From: Glaciecola sp947496235
GTDB lineage: Bacteria > Pseudomonadota > Gammaproteobacteria > Enterobacterales > Alteromonadaceae
Assembly: GCF_050306235.1 (NCBI RefSeq)
Contig: NZ_JBLWFH010000005.1
Coordinates: 186,001-250,000 of the forward strand
Direction of reading: 5' to 3'
Length of the DNA: 64,000 nt
Shown here: one piece after another, positions 35,830-45,162 of the stretch
Layout of the letters: each line of letters begins with the position of its first letter
How positions within the stretch are numbered: the stretch's first letter is position 1
Position numbers and translations under genes: made by a program
Notes under the pieces: model-generated
The model's database searches: none
What the model was told of the DNA's origin: nothing
Seen by the model: the letters and a program-made list of their open reading frames with translations, nothing else

Positions 35830-36055
35830 ATTCTTTTGAGATAGATGAACTTTCTTTGTCACGCAGCATAGTGATTACTTTCATATTTAAGCCAACCGCT
35901 ATACTGGCCAAAAAAGCAATTAAATACGCCGTTGTTGCTTTATCTGCTTGAGTTGTAAAAGATGCTACAACCACTGACACTAAAAGTAGAGTAGCGAGCA
36001 CCATAAATGCAAAATAGTTTGCCAGATTAAGTTGGCCTTTAATGATAAGTGACAT
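35828..36055 (-). CDS. Small membrane protein of unknown function
   Basis: 75 residues with two hydrophobic helices (about 11-33 and 42-60) and a charged C-terminal tail. No family recognised. It is supported by its clean position between terminators and the lack of any competing frame. Convergent with the BON gene. Confidence 0.55.
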   Translation of the reverse strand: MSLIIKGQLNLANYFAFMVLATLLLVSVVVASFTTQADKATTAYLIAFLASIAVGLNMKVITMLRDKESSSISKE

Positions 36056-36130
36056 AATAGTATTTCGTTGAGCAAGGTTAACTAAATTATCGACTGTAGC
36101 TGAGCAGTCTTTATTATAAATAGATAAAAA

Positions 36131-36158
36131 AAGGGCACAACATAAAATGTGTGCCCTT
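36131..36158 (-). terminator. Terminator of icd
   Basis: Stem AAGGGCACA / TGTGCCCTT. Read on the minus strand it is followed by seven T, 23 bases after the isocitrate dehydrogenase stop. Confidence 0.88.
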
Positions 36159-36180
36159 GTGTATAGATAAATAACCTTAG

Positions 36181-38400
36181 TTATGAAGCAGAAGCAAGAA
36201 TTGCTTTAAATGTTTCACTTGGAGACATTGCTTTACTTACCTTATCTTCTTCAGGCATATAGTAGCCACCAATGTCTGCAGGCTTATTCTGCGTCTCATC
36301 GATTTCAGCCATAATCTTGTCTGCATTTTCTTCAAGTGCTTTAGCAACCTCAGTAAATTGTGCTGCTAATTCAGAGTCTTCTGTTTGCGTTGCTAAGCCT
36401 TTCGCCCAATACATTGCTAAATAGAAATGTGAACCACGATTATCTAACTCGCCAGCGCGTCGCTGTGGTGACTTATCGTTGTTCAATAACTCTTCAGTGG
36501 CTTTATCTAAGGTCGTTGCCAAGATTTTCGCTCTTGGATTTTCTTGTTTTATTGCAACATCTTCTAATGAAACCGCTAAGGCTAAAAATTCACCAAGCGA
36601 GTCCCAACGTAAGTGACCTTCTTCAACAAATTGCTGAACGTGTTTAGGCGCAGAACCACCAGCACCAGTTTCGAATAAACCACCACCAGCCATTAGAGGT
36701 ACGATAGAAAGCATTTTAGCACTGGTGCCTAATTCTAGAATTGGGAATAGGTCAGTTAAATAGTCACGTAATACGTTACCTGTTACAGAAATCGTATCCA
36801 TGCCTCGAATTGCTCTTTCCATAGTCCAGCGAATCGCACGTACTGGTGACATGATCTGAATGTTCAAGCCATCAGTGTCATGTTCAGCTAAGTATTTTTC
36901 TACTTTTTTGATTAACTGAGCGTCGTGAGCTCTTTCATCGTCTAACCAGAAAACTGCAGGCATCCCGCTTTGACGGGCGCGAGTGACAGCTAATTTAACC
37001 CAATCGCGAATTGGCGCATCTTTCGCTTGGCACATACGCCAGATATCGCCTTCTTCAACATCATGCTCAATTAGCACAGTACCATCTTGGTCGATAATAC
37101 GTACCGTACCGTCAGCTTCTAGTTCAAAAGTTTTATCATGTGAGCCGTATTCTTCTGCTTTTTGCGCCATCAGACCTACGTTAGGCACAGTACCCATAGT
37201 AGTTGGATCGAAAGCACCGTGAGTTTTACAGAAATTAATCATTTCTTGATAGATGGTTGCGTAAGTACTTTCAGGAATTACTGCTTTAGTATCTTTAGGC
37301 TTTCCATCTGGGCCCCACATTTGTCCAGAGTTTCTAATCATTGCTGGCATAGAAGCATCAACGATAACGTCACTAGGAACGTGTAAGTTAGAAATACCTT
37401 TATCTGAGTTAACCATAGCCAATGGAGGTCTGTCATGGTAACAAGCGTTTATATCTTTTTGAATTTCAGCCCGCTTAGACTCAGGCAATTGGCTGATTTT
37501 ATCGTATACACTACCTAAACCATTGTTTGCATTAACACCTAGTTCTTCAAATAAGTCGCCGTATTTTTCAAATAAATCTTTATAGAAAACCTTTACACAG
37601 TGACCAAATACAATTGGATGAGAAACTTTCATCATGGTTGCTTTAACATGAAGTGAAAATAAAACCCCAGTTTCTTTGGCGTCTTCAATCTGTTCTTCGA
37701 AGAATTTACAAAGGGCTTTCTTGCTCATGAACATGCCATCAATGACTTCGCCTTCTAGCAAGTCAACTTTAGAGCGCAAGTCTTTTTTATTACCTTGTTT
37801 ATCTTCGAATTCAATACGTACATAACCTTCTTTATCAACTGTGACAGACTTTTCTCTAGAGTAGAAGTCGCCGCCTTTCATGTGGGCTACGTGAGTTTGA
37901 GATGCTTGGGTCCATGCTCCCATAGAATGTGGGTGCTTTTTAGCAAAATTTTTCACAGCAGTGGGAGCTCGACGGTCAGAGTTACCTTCACGTAACACTG
38001 GGTTTACTGCACTTCCTAAAATCTTTCCGTAACGATCTTTAATCGCTTTTTCTTCATCATTTTTTGGGCTTTCAGGGTACTCAGGTACAGCATAACCTTT
38101 TGATTGTAACTCTTTGATAGCAGCTCGTAATTGAGGAATTGAAGCACTGATATTAGGAAGTTTAATTATATTAGCATTGGGATCTTGCGTCAGAGCACCT
38201 AATTCTGCGAGCGCGTCTTCAATGCGCTGAGATTCTTCTAAATATTCCGGGAAATTTGCCAAAATACGACCAGCTAAAGAAATATCACTCAATTCAACGT
38301 CGATGTCTGCGGTTCCCGCAAATGCTTTAATGATTGGCAAAAGGGAGTATGTCGCCAATAAGGGGGCTTCATCGGTTTTGGTGTATATAATTTTAGACAT
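36181..38400 (-). CDS. icd: NADP-dependent isocitrate dehydrogenase, monomeric type
   Basis: 739 residues from the Met at 38400, chosen because AAGAGG lies upstream and monomeric IDHs begin MSKIIYTKTDEAPLLATYS; the longer frame to 38433 adds an unlikely leader. Family signatures include NILREGNSDRRAP-like VLREGNSDRRAPTAVKNF, GAWTQASQTHVAHM and GGLFETGAGGSAPKHVQQF. This class (as in Azotobacter and Vibrio) is unrelated in sequence to dimeric E. coli Icd. It decarboxylates isocitrate to 2-oxoglutarate using NADP. Monocistronic with its own terminator. Confidence 0.96.
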   Translation of the reverse strand: MSKIIYTKTDEAPLLATYSLLPIIKAFAGTADIDVELSDISLAGRILANFPEYLEESQRIEDALAELGALTQDPNANIIKLPNISASIPQLRAAIKELQSKGYAVPEYPESPKNDEEKAIKDRYGKILGSAVNPVLREGNSDRRAPTAVKNFAKKHPHSMGAWTQASQTHVAHMKGGDFYSREKSVTVDKEGYVRIEFEDKQGNKKDLRSKVDLLEGEVIDGMFMSKKALCKFFEEQIEDAKETGVLFSLHVKATMMKVSHPIVFGHCVKVFYKDLFEKYGDLFEELGVNANNGLGSVYDKISQLPESKRAEIQKDINACYHDRPPLAMVNSDKGISNLHVPSDVIVDASMPAMIRNSGQMWGPDGKPKDTKAVIPESTYATIYQEMINFCKTHGAFDPTTMGTVPNVGLMAQKAEEYGSHDKTFELEADGTVRIIDQDGTVLIEHDVEEGDIWRMCQAKDAPIRDWVKLAVTRARQSGMPAVFWLDDERAHDAQLIKKVEKYLAEHDTDGLNIQIMSPVRAIRWTMERAIRGMDTISVTGNVLRDYLTDLFPILELGTSAKMLSIVPLMAGGGLFETGAGGSAPKHVQQFVEEGHLRWDSLGEFLALAVSLEDVAIKQENPRAKILATTLDKATEELLNNDKSPQRRAGELDNRGSHFYLAMYWAKGLATQTEDSELAAQFTEVAKALEENADKIMAEIDETQNKPADIGGYYMPEEDKVSKAMSPSETFKAILASAS

Positions 38401-38687
38401 TATGAACCTCTTGGTTAGGGCTAGTGTAGCCATTAATATATTGCTGGTGTTTTTTGACGCCCATTAGTATATGGTCGAAATCACCTTTTACAAGTCATAC
38501 CATTGTCCTAGACTTTACGTTATCAGGTCTGTCCAGTCCGAATTTTCGTTAATTTGGCAAAACCAGACTTATTGATATGACGGTAAACTCAAATAATGTG
38601 GCTAAAGTATAGTTCAAAATTTAATGCGGACAGATGGTTTGTTTTAATAGTATAAATGCTGAAAAATGGATGTATAAGGAATTGAAT

Positions 38688-39161
38688 ATGAAAAAATGGT
38701 GCTTACCCTTACTTTTGTCTTTGACTATTGTGGGTTGTAGCGATAATGAAGTAGGGGATGTGTCTTTAGGTATCTTTACCACTAAAGATATCAAAATTGA
38801 CGCGCTACAGGATCCTATAGTTACTGGCGTAACTTGTCATATTTCAAGCATAGAAGCCAATTTAGATTTGTCGGATCCGTCAGATAGCTCTATTGCGTGT
38901 CGTCAGACCGGTGATATCACAGCGGCAATGATTGAGAAAATCGATAAGTCAGATTCAGGCGATGTAGTGTTTAAAAAGTCGAAGAGCATTTTCTTTAAAA
39001 ATATGAAAGTGCGACGTATCTATGATGCTCAATCTCAAACTCTTATGTACATTTCGTACTCTACCAAAGAAACGTCCGGCAGCTTTAAGCATAGTCTGTC
39101 AACTGTTCCTTTGTGGAATACACCTGCGTATTTGCCGCCTAGCCAAGTAAAAAGCAACTAA
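38688..39161 (+). CDS. creA: CreA family lipoprotein
   Basis: 157 residues from the ATG at 38688, which has TAAGGA seven bases upstream. The signal peptide ends in the lipobox IVGC. The mature part follows E. coli CreA closely in layout: VSLGIFTTKDIKIDALQDP, VTCHISSIEA, IACRQTGDI, VVFKKSKSIFFKNMKVRRIYD and a terminal VPLW. Function of CreA is unknown. Unlike E. coli, no creBCD genes follow. It converges on the GntR gene with only 12 bases between. Confidence 0.88.
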   Translation: MKKWCLPLLLSLTIVGCSDNEVGDVSLGIFTTKDIKIDALQDPIVTGVTCHISSIEANLDLSDPSDSSIACRQTGDITAAMIEKIDKSDSGDVVFKKSKSIFFKNMKVRRIYDAQSQTLMYISYSTKETSGSFKHSLSTVPLWNTPAYLPPSQVKSN

Positions 39162-39173
39162 AAACCGGCTTTA

Positions 39174-39917
39174 TTAAGGTGCTGAAACTTCTGCCGCTAT
39201 ATGTTGAGCTATTTTTTGATGGCGGTGAATGCTATTCGATAAATGTGCATGTATTGCTGATTTAGCACCTTCGCTATCTTTCGCGCGAATAGCGTCAACA
39301 ATTGCTTGATGCTCTTGTTGCACAATTTTTATAAAGGCTTGTTTATCGAGTTCTTGGTCATTGTTCAGAATAATTTCCCTGGCCGGAATAACGCCGTCGC
39401 CTATAAAATCGATAAATCGACGAAAGTAAGGATTACCTGAAGCATCGGCAATAGCTTTATGAAAAGCAAAGTCTTCAGCGATTGCATCAGCTCCGGAGGC
39501 AAACTTTTGTTCCATCGCATTACAGCAATATTCAATTTGTGCCAATTGTTGCTCACTGCGATTTAATGCCGCTTTGCCACTCATTTCCACTTCTACTGCC
39601 ATCCGCAGTTCTAAAATATGAATAGCGTTTTTAAGATCAGCAAAATCCTTATGGTCAATATTAAAACCAGACGCTTTTGGGGTTATTTCGGATACAAATA
39701 CGCCTGAGCCTTGGCGGCTTTCTAATAATCCTTCAGCTCTTAATTGGGCTAAGGCTTCACGCACAACGGTGCGGCTCACACCTACCTGAGTTTCGATGTA
39801 CTTTGAAGAAGGTAGCTTATCCCCAATTTTGTACTTACCACCTATGATTTCTTGACGTAAGGTGTCGGCTAATTCGTGGGTAAGACTTTTGCTTTTTTGT
39901 ATTTGTCCTAATTTCAT
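39174..39917 (-). CDS. GntR/FadR-type transcriptional regulator (FCD domain) of the uronate locus
   Basis: 247 residues: winged helix-turn-helix (about 10-75: GKYKIGDKLPSSKYIETQ, VSRTVVREALAQLRAEGLLE, SRQGSGVFV) and an all-helical FCD domain (about 90-230) with metal-site residues D/H in EDFAFHKAIADASGNPYF and a later EHQAI. Divergent from kduD-kduI, so it most likely controls uronate breakdown in response to an intermediate such as KDG, as related UxuR/ExuR/KdgR-like regulators do. A palindrome in the 70-base intergenic gap fits its operator. Confidence 0.9.
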   Translation of the reverse strand: MKLGQIQKSKSLTHELADTLRQEIIGGKYKIGDKLPSSKYIETQVGVSRTVVREALAQLRAEGLLESRQGSGVFVSEITPKASGFNIDHKDFADLKNAIHILELRMAVEVEMSGKAALNRSEQQLAQIEYCCNAMEQKFASGADAIAEDFAFHKAIADASGNPYFRRFIDFIGDGVIPAREIILNNDQELDKQAFIKIVQQEHQAIVDAIRAKDSEGAKSAIHAHLSNSIHRHQKIAQHIAAEVSAP

Positions 39918-39946
39918 GACGCCATTGTAACTCTGGTTTACTAAAT

Positions 39947-39975
39947 TTGATACTTGAGCATTCTAGTTGTAATGT
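39947..39975 (+). promoter_or_regulatory. Candidate kduD promoter
   Basis: TTGATA (39947-39952) and TAATGT (39970-39975) with 17 bases between. The -10 box sits inside the palindrome listed next, so a bound regulator would block it. Confidence 0.5.
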
Positions 39976-39986
39976 TATCATACAAC
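39966..39986. promoter_or_regulatory. Candidate GntR-family operator
   Basis: GTTGTA (39966-39971), 9 bases, TACAAC (39981-39986); with partial inner symmetry (ATG/CAT) it forms a 21-base imperfect palindrome between the divergent regulator and kduD, of the form expected for FadR-subfamily proteins. Confidence 0.6.
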
Positions 39987-39991
39987 TTTAC

Positions 39992-40765
39992 ATGAGCACG
40001 GAATTTTTAAAAATGTTTTCACTTGAAGGTAAAGTCGCACTGGTAACGGGTGCAAGTAGAGGTTTGGGGCAAGCCATTGCGGTAGGACTAGCTGAAGCTG
40101 GTGCTTATGTTATTTGTGCTAGTTCAGCGCCTGGTGGCTGCGATAAAACGTTAGAGCTGATCAAATCAAAAGGCGGTGATGCCACTACATTAAGTGCCAA
40201 CTTAGCTGATGAACATGCAGTATCAAAACTTGCTGAAGACGCTATCGCGGTAAAAGGTAAAGTCGATATCCTAGTGAATAACGGTGGCACTATTTCACGT
40301 TTTCCAGCTGCCGAATATCCAATGGATGAGTTCAAACATGTGATTGATGTGAATCTCAATTCAGTGTTTCAGCTTAGCCAATTAATAGGTCGAAATATGA
40401 TTGAAAATGGCGGCGGCAAAATTATTAATATTGCCTCGATGCTGTCATATTCAGGTGGTTTGACTGTTCCTGCCTACACCGCAAGTAAACATGCTGTGGC
40501 AGGTATTACCCGTGCTTTAGCTAATGAATGGGCAAGTAAAAATGTACAAGTGAACGCTATAGCGCCAGGTTACTTTAGAACCGACAACACCCAAGCACTA
40601 CAAGACGACGAAACCCGCAATGCGCAAATTCAAGCACGCATTCCAGCGGGAGAGTGGGGTGAGCCCCATCAACTGGCTGGTGCCGCTGTATTTTTGGCGT
40701 CTCAAGCCAGCGATTATGTGAATGGACATGTATTGGCAGTAGATGGCGGTTGGCTAGCGCGCTAA
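39992..40765 (+). CDS. kduD: 2-dehydro-3-deoxy-D-gluconate 5-dehydrogenase (KduD)
   Basis: About 257 residues, short-chain dehydrogenase. FSLEGKVALVTGASRGLGQA holds the dinucleotide loop; NNGG, the Ser in NIASMLSYSGG and the YTASK catalytic motif follow, and the C-terminus DYVNGHVLAVDGGWLAR matches KduD. It interconverts 2,5-diketo-3-deoxygluconate and KDG in pectin (uronate) catabolism. Two starts are possible, 39992 and 40013; neither has a strong ribosome-binding site. First gene of kduD-kduI-DUF4861, divergent from the GntR regulator. Confidence 0.88.
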   Translation: MSTEFLKMFSLEGKVALVTGASRGLGQAIAVGLAEAGAYVICASSAPGGCDKTLELIKSKGGDATTLSANLADEHAVSKLAEDAIAVKGKVDILVNNGGTISRFPAAEYPMDEFKHVIDVNLNSVFQLSQLIGRNMIENGGGKIINIASMLSYSGGLTVPAYTASKHAVAGITRALANEWASKNVQVNAIAPGYFRTDNTQALQDDETRNAQIQARIPAGEWGEPHQLAGAAVFLASQASDYVNGHVLAVDGGWLAR

Positions 40766-40812
40766 TCACTGGCTAATCAATTATCGAGAAACGAACAGAA
40801 TAGGAAAAAACA

Positions 40813-41655
40813 ATGAGTATGCATTACGAAACAAGATATGCAGTGGGTCCGAATGAAGCTAAAGGCTTTGATACTGAGCAACTGCGCGAACATTTTCTAG
40901 CGGAAAATATGTTCGAAAATGACAAAATCAACTTGGTATACACTCACTACGAGCGTTATATCGTTGGCGCAGCAGTACCGGTTGAAAAAACCTTAGTTTT
41001 AGAAACTATAGATCCATTAAAAGCTGAGCACTTTCTGGATAGACGAGAACTTGGAGTGGTCAACGTGGGTAAGCCCGGCATTGTAACTGTAGACGGTACA
41101 GATTACGAAGTAGGATTCAAAGAAGCCATTTACGTGGGTGCTGGTAACAAAGAAGTAACCTTCAAAAGCATCGATAAGAGCGCACCAGCTCGGTTTTACA
41201 TAAATTCAGCTCCAGCCCATGCTTCATATCCAACTAAAAAAGTAGGTGCCGAAGAAGGTGTGGTTTTAGATATGGGTTCACAAGAAACCTGTAACGACCG
41301 CATCATTCGCCAACTTATCGTGAAAGAAGTAGTACAAACCTGTCAGTTGCAAATGGGCGTAACCACACTTTCAACCGGCAGTGTTTGGAATACCATGCCT
41401 GCTCACCAGCATGATAGAAGAATGGAAGCTTATCTGTATTTCGAAGTTCCAGAGGATCAAGCAGTTGCGCACTTTATGGGGCAACCAGATCAAACTAGAG
41501 TCATGTGGATGACCAATGAAACCATGGCGATATCTCCTGCATGGTCAATTCACTGCGGTGCTGGCACTTCAAACTACGCTTTTGTCTGGGGCATGGCTGG
41601 TGAAAACCTAGATTATAACGATATGGACAAATACAGCGGTGCGGAGCTTCGTTAA
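40813..41655 (+). CDS. kduI: 4-deoxy-L-threo-5-hexosulose-uronate ketol-isomerase (KduI)
   Basis: 280 residues, normal for KduI. Typical segments: HYETRYAVGPNEAKGFDTEQ, YIVGAAVP, FLDRRELGVVNVG and the zinc-site region WNTMPAHQHDRRMEAYLYFE with its His and Glu ligands, then SWSIH-like PAWSIHCGAGTSNYAFVWGM. It isomerises the unsaturated uronate monomer released by pectate or other uronate lyases, giving the KduD substrate. Lies 47 bases after kduD with AGGA upstream. Confidence 0.96.
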   Translation: MSMHYETRYAVGPNEAKGFDTEQLREHFLAENMFENDKINLVYTHYERYIVGAAVPVEKTLVLETIDPLKAEHFLDRRELGVVNVGKPGIVTVDGTDYEVGFKEAIYVGAGNKEVTFKSIDKSAPARFYINSAPAHASYPTKKVGAEEGVVLDMGSQETCNDRIIRQLIVKEVVQTCQLQMGVTTLSTGSVWNTMPAHQHDRRMEAYLYFEVPEDQAVAHFMGQPDQTRVMWMTNETMAISPAWSIHCGAGTSNYAFVWGMAGENLDYNDMDKYSGAELR

Positions 41656-41691
41656 ATAAATCAGAAGACTATCAAGCTAAAAGGATAAATT

Positions 41692-42630
41692 ATGCGTTCC
41701 AAGACACATATTGCGACACTATTAGCCGGCTTAACTTTTGCTCTGACCGCCTGCAGCGATTCTAAACCGCAGACAGAAGCGGAGCCACAGGTAGTTGCCA
41801 CATCAGATGTTGCTTCTGCACAAGCAATAGAAGTTAAGACTTATGCGCGCTTTGTACCTGAACGAAGTGACGACTTTGCGTTTGAGAATGACCTAGTAGC
41901 ATTTCGAATGTACGGACCTGCTTTGCGTGAAGGTAAAGAAGATTCAGGTGTTGATTGTTGGTTAAAGCGCGTTAATTACAGCATTATCGATAAATGGTAT
42001 AAGCAACATTTGGAGCAGGACAAGTCATATCACACAGACTGGGGCGAAGGGCTGGACAACTATCATGTTGGCTCTTCTGCTGGTTGCGGCAGTTCTGCCC
42101 TTTGGTTAAATGATCAACGTCAGCCGTTGGAGACTTTTGTTGATTATGAAATTCTCTCTCAAACCACTGAAAAAACGGAGTTTGCCTTGACCTTTGAAAA
42201 AGAAATTCAGGGTGTGGTTTATGCAGAACGCAAAGTTGTCAGTATTGAACTTGGAAAACGCTTATTTAAGGCTACTTCTACTTTTACTAAAAATGGCGAA
42301 ATAGCGGCTGATTTGCCAGTTGTTGTCGCTGTGAGTACGCACGACGAAAAAGGTGAGGCTGAAGTCAATGCCGAGCTTGGCTACATCGCAGTTTGGGAAA
42401 ACCTAGATGGTTCAGGTTTAGGCACTGGTGTTAAAGTTGATCCTACGCGAATTAAGCAAGGATTGGTGGTTAATAGCGACGGCGTTGCTGACAAAGGGCA
42501 CGGGTTATTTGTATTACATACCGATGAAAACGGACAAATTATCTATCATGCTGGTTATGGCTGGGAAAAAGCCGGGGATATAACCACTGCTGAAAATTGG
42601 CAGGCCTACTTAGCTGCTTTCCAACTCTAA
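41692..42630 (+). CDS. DUF4861 family lipoprotein
   Basis: 312 residues. Signal peptide with lipobox LTAC, then a long Glu-rich linker and a beta-rich domain with ENDLVAFRMYGPALREGKED, WGEGLDNYHVGSSAGCGSSA and a C-terminal EKAGDITTAENWQAYL. This is the DUF4861 family, repeatedly found next to pectin/uronate genes; its biochemical role is unknown, though the fold resembles carbohydrate-processing beta-sandwiches. Third gene of the kdu operon, 36 bases after kduI, with AAAGGA upstream. Lipid anchoring places it in the periplasm or at the outer membrane. Confidence 0.82.
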   Translation: MRSKTHIATLLAGLTFALTACSDSKPQTEAEPQVVATSDVASAQAIEVKTYARFVPERSDDFAFENDLVAFRMYGPALREGKEDSGVDCWLKRVNYSIIDKWYKQHLEQDKSYHTDWGEGLDNYHVGSSAGCGSSALWLNDQRQPLETFVDYEILSQTTEKTEFALTFEKEIQGVVYAERKVVSIELGKRLFKATSTFTKNGEIAADLPVVVAVSTHDEKGEAEVNAELGYIAVWENLDGSGLGTGVKVDPTRIKQGLVVNSDGVADKGHGLFVLHTDENGQIIYHAGYGWEKAGDITTAENWQAYLAAFQL

Positions 42631-42641
42631 GCTAATTAAGT

Positions 42642-42672
42642 GCAACTACTGGGGCATATCGCCAGTAGTTGC
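42642..42672. terminator. Hairpin at the end of the kdu operon
   Basis: Perfect 11-bp stem GCAACTACTGG / CCAGTAGTTGC with a 9-base loop, overlapping the last codons of the convergent gene at 42646. No T tract. Confidence 0.6.
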
Positions 42673-43203
42673 CGCTTTAGTTGTCTGAAACTTATATGCC
42701 ACTCTAGCGCCAACAAAATAGGCAGCGTAAGCTATGCCTAGCCAAACCCAACCGTTATACATGTCAATTTGTTTCGGCCAATAGATAAACCAAATAAAAG
42801 CATCAACAAGATTCATGATGGCATCAATGAAAAATTTAACGAGTAATTGAATACTTACATTACTGAATAGTTCGGATAAATTAAGTGAAAATAGCTTTTT
42901 AAAAAAACTGATTACTTGGCCAATTTCGATGCACACAAAGGTCAGGAAGACCATAAGACCGTAAAAGCCACCACCATAATTAAGCCACTTATCTAACGCA
43001 TAATTCCCAATATTCTTAACATCTGGAATTTTTGATTGTTTTTTCTGAGATTTAGACAAATCTTTCATGGATTTTTCGAATTCATGCATGCCAGAAAAAT
43101 CTTTGAGTCTATTAGATGCCAAGGCCCGCCTTACCATTAGAAAGCTAAAAATAAAGACGGGTATACCAGCATAAGCTGCGGCTTTTAAAATGTCGAAGTA
43201 CAT
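42646..43203 (-). CDS. Membrane protein of unknown function
   Basis: 185 residues with an N-terminal helix (about 9-27), a charged cytoplasmic-type stretch (about 28-70, Lys/Ser rich), two or three central helices (about 75-98 and 115-140) and one near the C-terminus (about 150-168). I recognise no family. Its last codons lie in a perfect hairpin shared with the convergent kdu operon. Confidence 0.6.
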   Translation of the reverse strand: MYFDILKAAAYAGIPVFIFSFLMVRRALASNRLKDFSGMHEFEKSMKDLSKSQKKQSKIPDVKNIGNYALDKWLNYGGGFYGLMVFLTFVCIEIGQVISFFKKLFSLNLSELFSNVSIQLLVKFFIDAIMNLVDAFIWFIYWPKQIDMYNGWVWLGIAYAAYFVGARVAYKFQTTKAATTGDMPQ

Positions 43204-43286
43204 TGCGTTAGCGTTTTTCGAATCGATTAGTAATTAACCTATTGCAAAAACGCTGAATTATCAATACATACGAATTTTTTGAGCCA

Positions 43287-44879
43287 CTAATATTTATATT
43301 CGAACCAATCAAAATCAGCATTTGAAGTAGAAACCTTGCCATTACCCGTAGCAAACAAACCTACATAGAGCCCGGTAAATCCACCTATTGTTTCGGAGCT
43401 TAGGTAGCGCGCACTGACTTTTTGTATTTCGGTATAATTCTTATTGTTTTGACTAAAAGAAAAGGTAAAGAATGACTTCTGCCCTTCAACTTTTAATTTT
43501 ACAGGGCCTTGAGCGAGAGGATAATGTTTGGATTCGTGAATCACGTTTTCAAACTGTAACCTTGCAAAGATCACCCTTTGGCCTTCTTCTTCGGTAATAA
43601 CAAAATCAAAATGGGTTCCATTATTGAGTAAAGTAACGCCTGCTTCTTCATTTGATTTAGCGGGAGAAAATTCCACTTCAGTGGTTGCAGTGAAATACTC
43701 ATGTTGTACTCTGCGACCTACAAAGGTTGAAGTAGCGAAGTTATCCCCCAAGGTAGTCGTATCGCCTTTTAATCGAAGGTAGCCTTTGCGTTCGCTTACA
43801 CTGTAGTTAGCTAGTTTGGGATTTTGAACGTAGTTCCATTCCAAACCTAAATCTTTATCGAAATTGATTTTGCTCGGTTGTGCTGCCCAAGGTTTTAGTG
43901 GCAGTGTTGGGGTTCGCATTTCCATTTCCACGGTTCCATTACCATTAACCTGAGGCCATCCATTTTCAGGCCATGAAACGGGTGCCAACAAGGTCTCCCG
44001 ACCTAGTGTGTGGTGCACACCTCCTTGAGCAACGTTACGATACCCGTGGAATAACATCCACCAAGAATTATCAGCTGCCTGCACCATATCTCCGTGGCCT
44101 AAACCTTGTAATGGTTTTTGCTGACCCGCACGATTAACATGAGTCAGGATAGGATTAGCAGGATTACTATAATAAGGACCTTCAATTTTGTGACTACGAG
44201 CAATAGTTTCTGAGTGCGCTTCTTCGGTGCCACCTTCAGCTGCCATCAAATAGTACCAACCATCCTTTTTATAAATATGAGGTGCTTCAGAATAACGTCC
44301 TCCGGTTGTCGCCCAAACCTGTCCATATTCTTTAATAATCTCACCAGTCTTAGGATTAATTTCAAACAGTTCAAAAGATGATCCTATTGTGTATACTTTT
44401 CCATCCTCATCAAAGAATAAATCTGGATCTATTCCAGGTACATTTACCCAAATTGGATCTGACCAAGGACCTGCAGGATTCTCGGCGGTTACAAAAAAGT
44501 TTCCTTTGCCACCAACATTAGTGGTGATCATATAAAACAGACCTTCGTGATAGCGCAAAGTAGCGGCAAAGATATTTAAAACGTCAGGTAATTGGTCAGT
44601 TCTATGAATCGCATGTCCGATTTGTCGCCAATTAACCAGATCTTTACTATGAAACACCGGAACACCCGGAAAATATTCAAAGGTACTGGTAATTAAATAG
44701 TAGTCTTCACCAACACGAACGACGCTGGGATCTGAATAAAAACCGGGAATAACTGGGTTTTGATAGGTGATGGGTTTTGAAGTATCTATACCTGCCTTAA
44801 AAGGGTCTGGCGGCGTGGACTGGGCGAAAGAACTAGCAGAAATAAGAAGTAAAAGAGGTAAGAAAAGAAGCTTCATCAT
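43287..44879 (-). CDS. Exported GH43 family beta-xylosidase/arabinofuranosidase
   Basis: 530 residues with a clear signal peptide (LLFLPLLLLISASSFAQ). The five-bladed propeller starts YQNPVIPGFYSDPSVVRVGE, where the Asp of YSDPS is the expected general base; DPDLFFDEDGKVY has the pKa-modulating Asp and GGRYSEAPHIYKKDGWYYL the acid Glu. A C-terminal beta-sandwich (about 340-530) is of the type common in xylosidases (GH43_C2). Likely removes xylose or arabinose from hemicellulose in the periplasm or outside. Monocistronic. Confidence 0.92.
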   Translation of the reverse strand: MMKLLFLPLLLLISASSFAQSTPPDPFKAGIDTSKPITYQNPVIPGFYSDPSVVRVGEDYYLITSTFEYFPGVPVFHSKDLVNWRQIGHAIHRTDQLPDVLNIFAATLRYHEGLFYMITTNVGGKGNFFVTAENPAGPWSDPIWVNVPGIDPDLFFDEDGKVYTIGSSFELFEINPKTGEIIKEYGQVWATTGGRYSEAPHIYKKDGWYYLMAAEGGTEEAHSETIARSHKIEGPYYSNPANPILTHVNRAGQQKPLQGLGHGDMVQAADNSWWMLFHGYRNVAQGGVHHTLGRETLLAPVSWPENGWPQVNGNGTVEMEMRTPTLPLKPWAAQPSKINFDKDLGLEWNYVQNPKLANYSVSERKGYLRLKGDTTTLGDNFATSTFVGRRVQHEYFTATTEVEFSPAKSNEEAGVTLLNNGTHFDFVITEEEGQRVIFARLQFENVIHESKHYPLAQGPVKLKVEGQKSFFTFSFSQNNKNYTEIQKVSARYLSSETIGGFTGLYVGLFATGNGKVSTSNADFDWFEYKY

Positions 44880-45098
44880 TAAGCCCTAAATTGTTAAATC
44901 AAAGTTAACATGGGTTATAAAACAGAATATTTCCCCTTTCAATTATTAAAATTGCTGAAATCCTTGTGATTTCAGTTAGTTCCTGATTTTTACTACAAAA
45001 AGGCGGCTAGGTTGCCGATAAGACAGATGGAGTACCGTTAACATTTCCAATTAGGTATTAAAGCCGATAACTGGTATTCACAAATACACTTTAATAAG

Positions 45099-45117
45099 CC
45101 CCTAAAAGGGGTATTTT
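45099..45117 (+). other. Short terminator-like hairpin upstream of the PAS/coiled-coil gene
   Basis: CCCC, TAAAA, GGGG followed by TATTTTTA in the ~290-base gap after the GH43 start. It could be an attenuator in the leader of the next gene; otherwise the gap holds nothing I recognise. Confidence 0.4.
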
Positions 45118-45162
45118 TAGAGAGTCAAAAAAACCGTATACCCTGTTGAGTAGTGCCTGATT

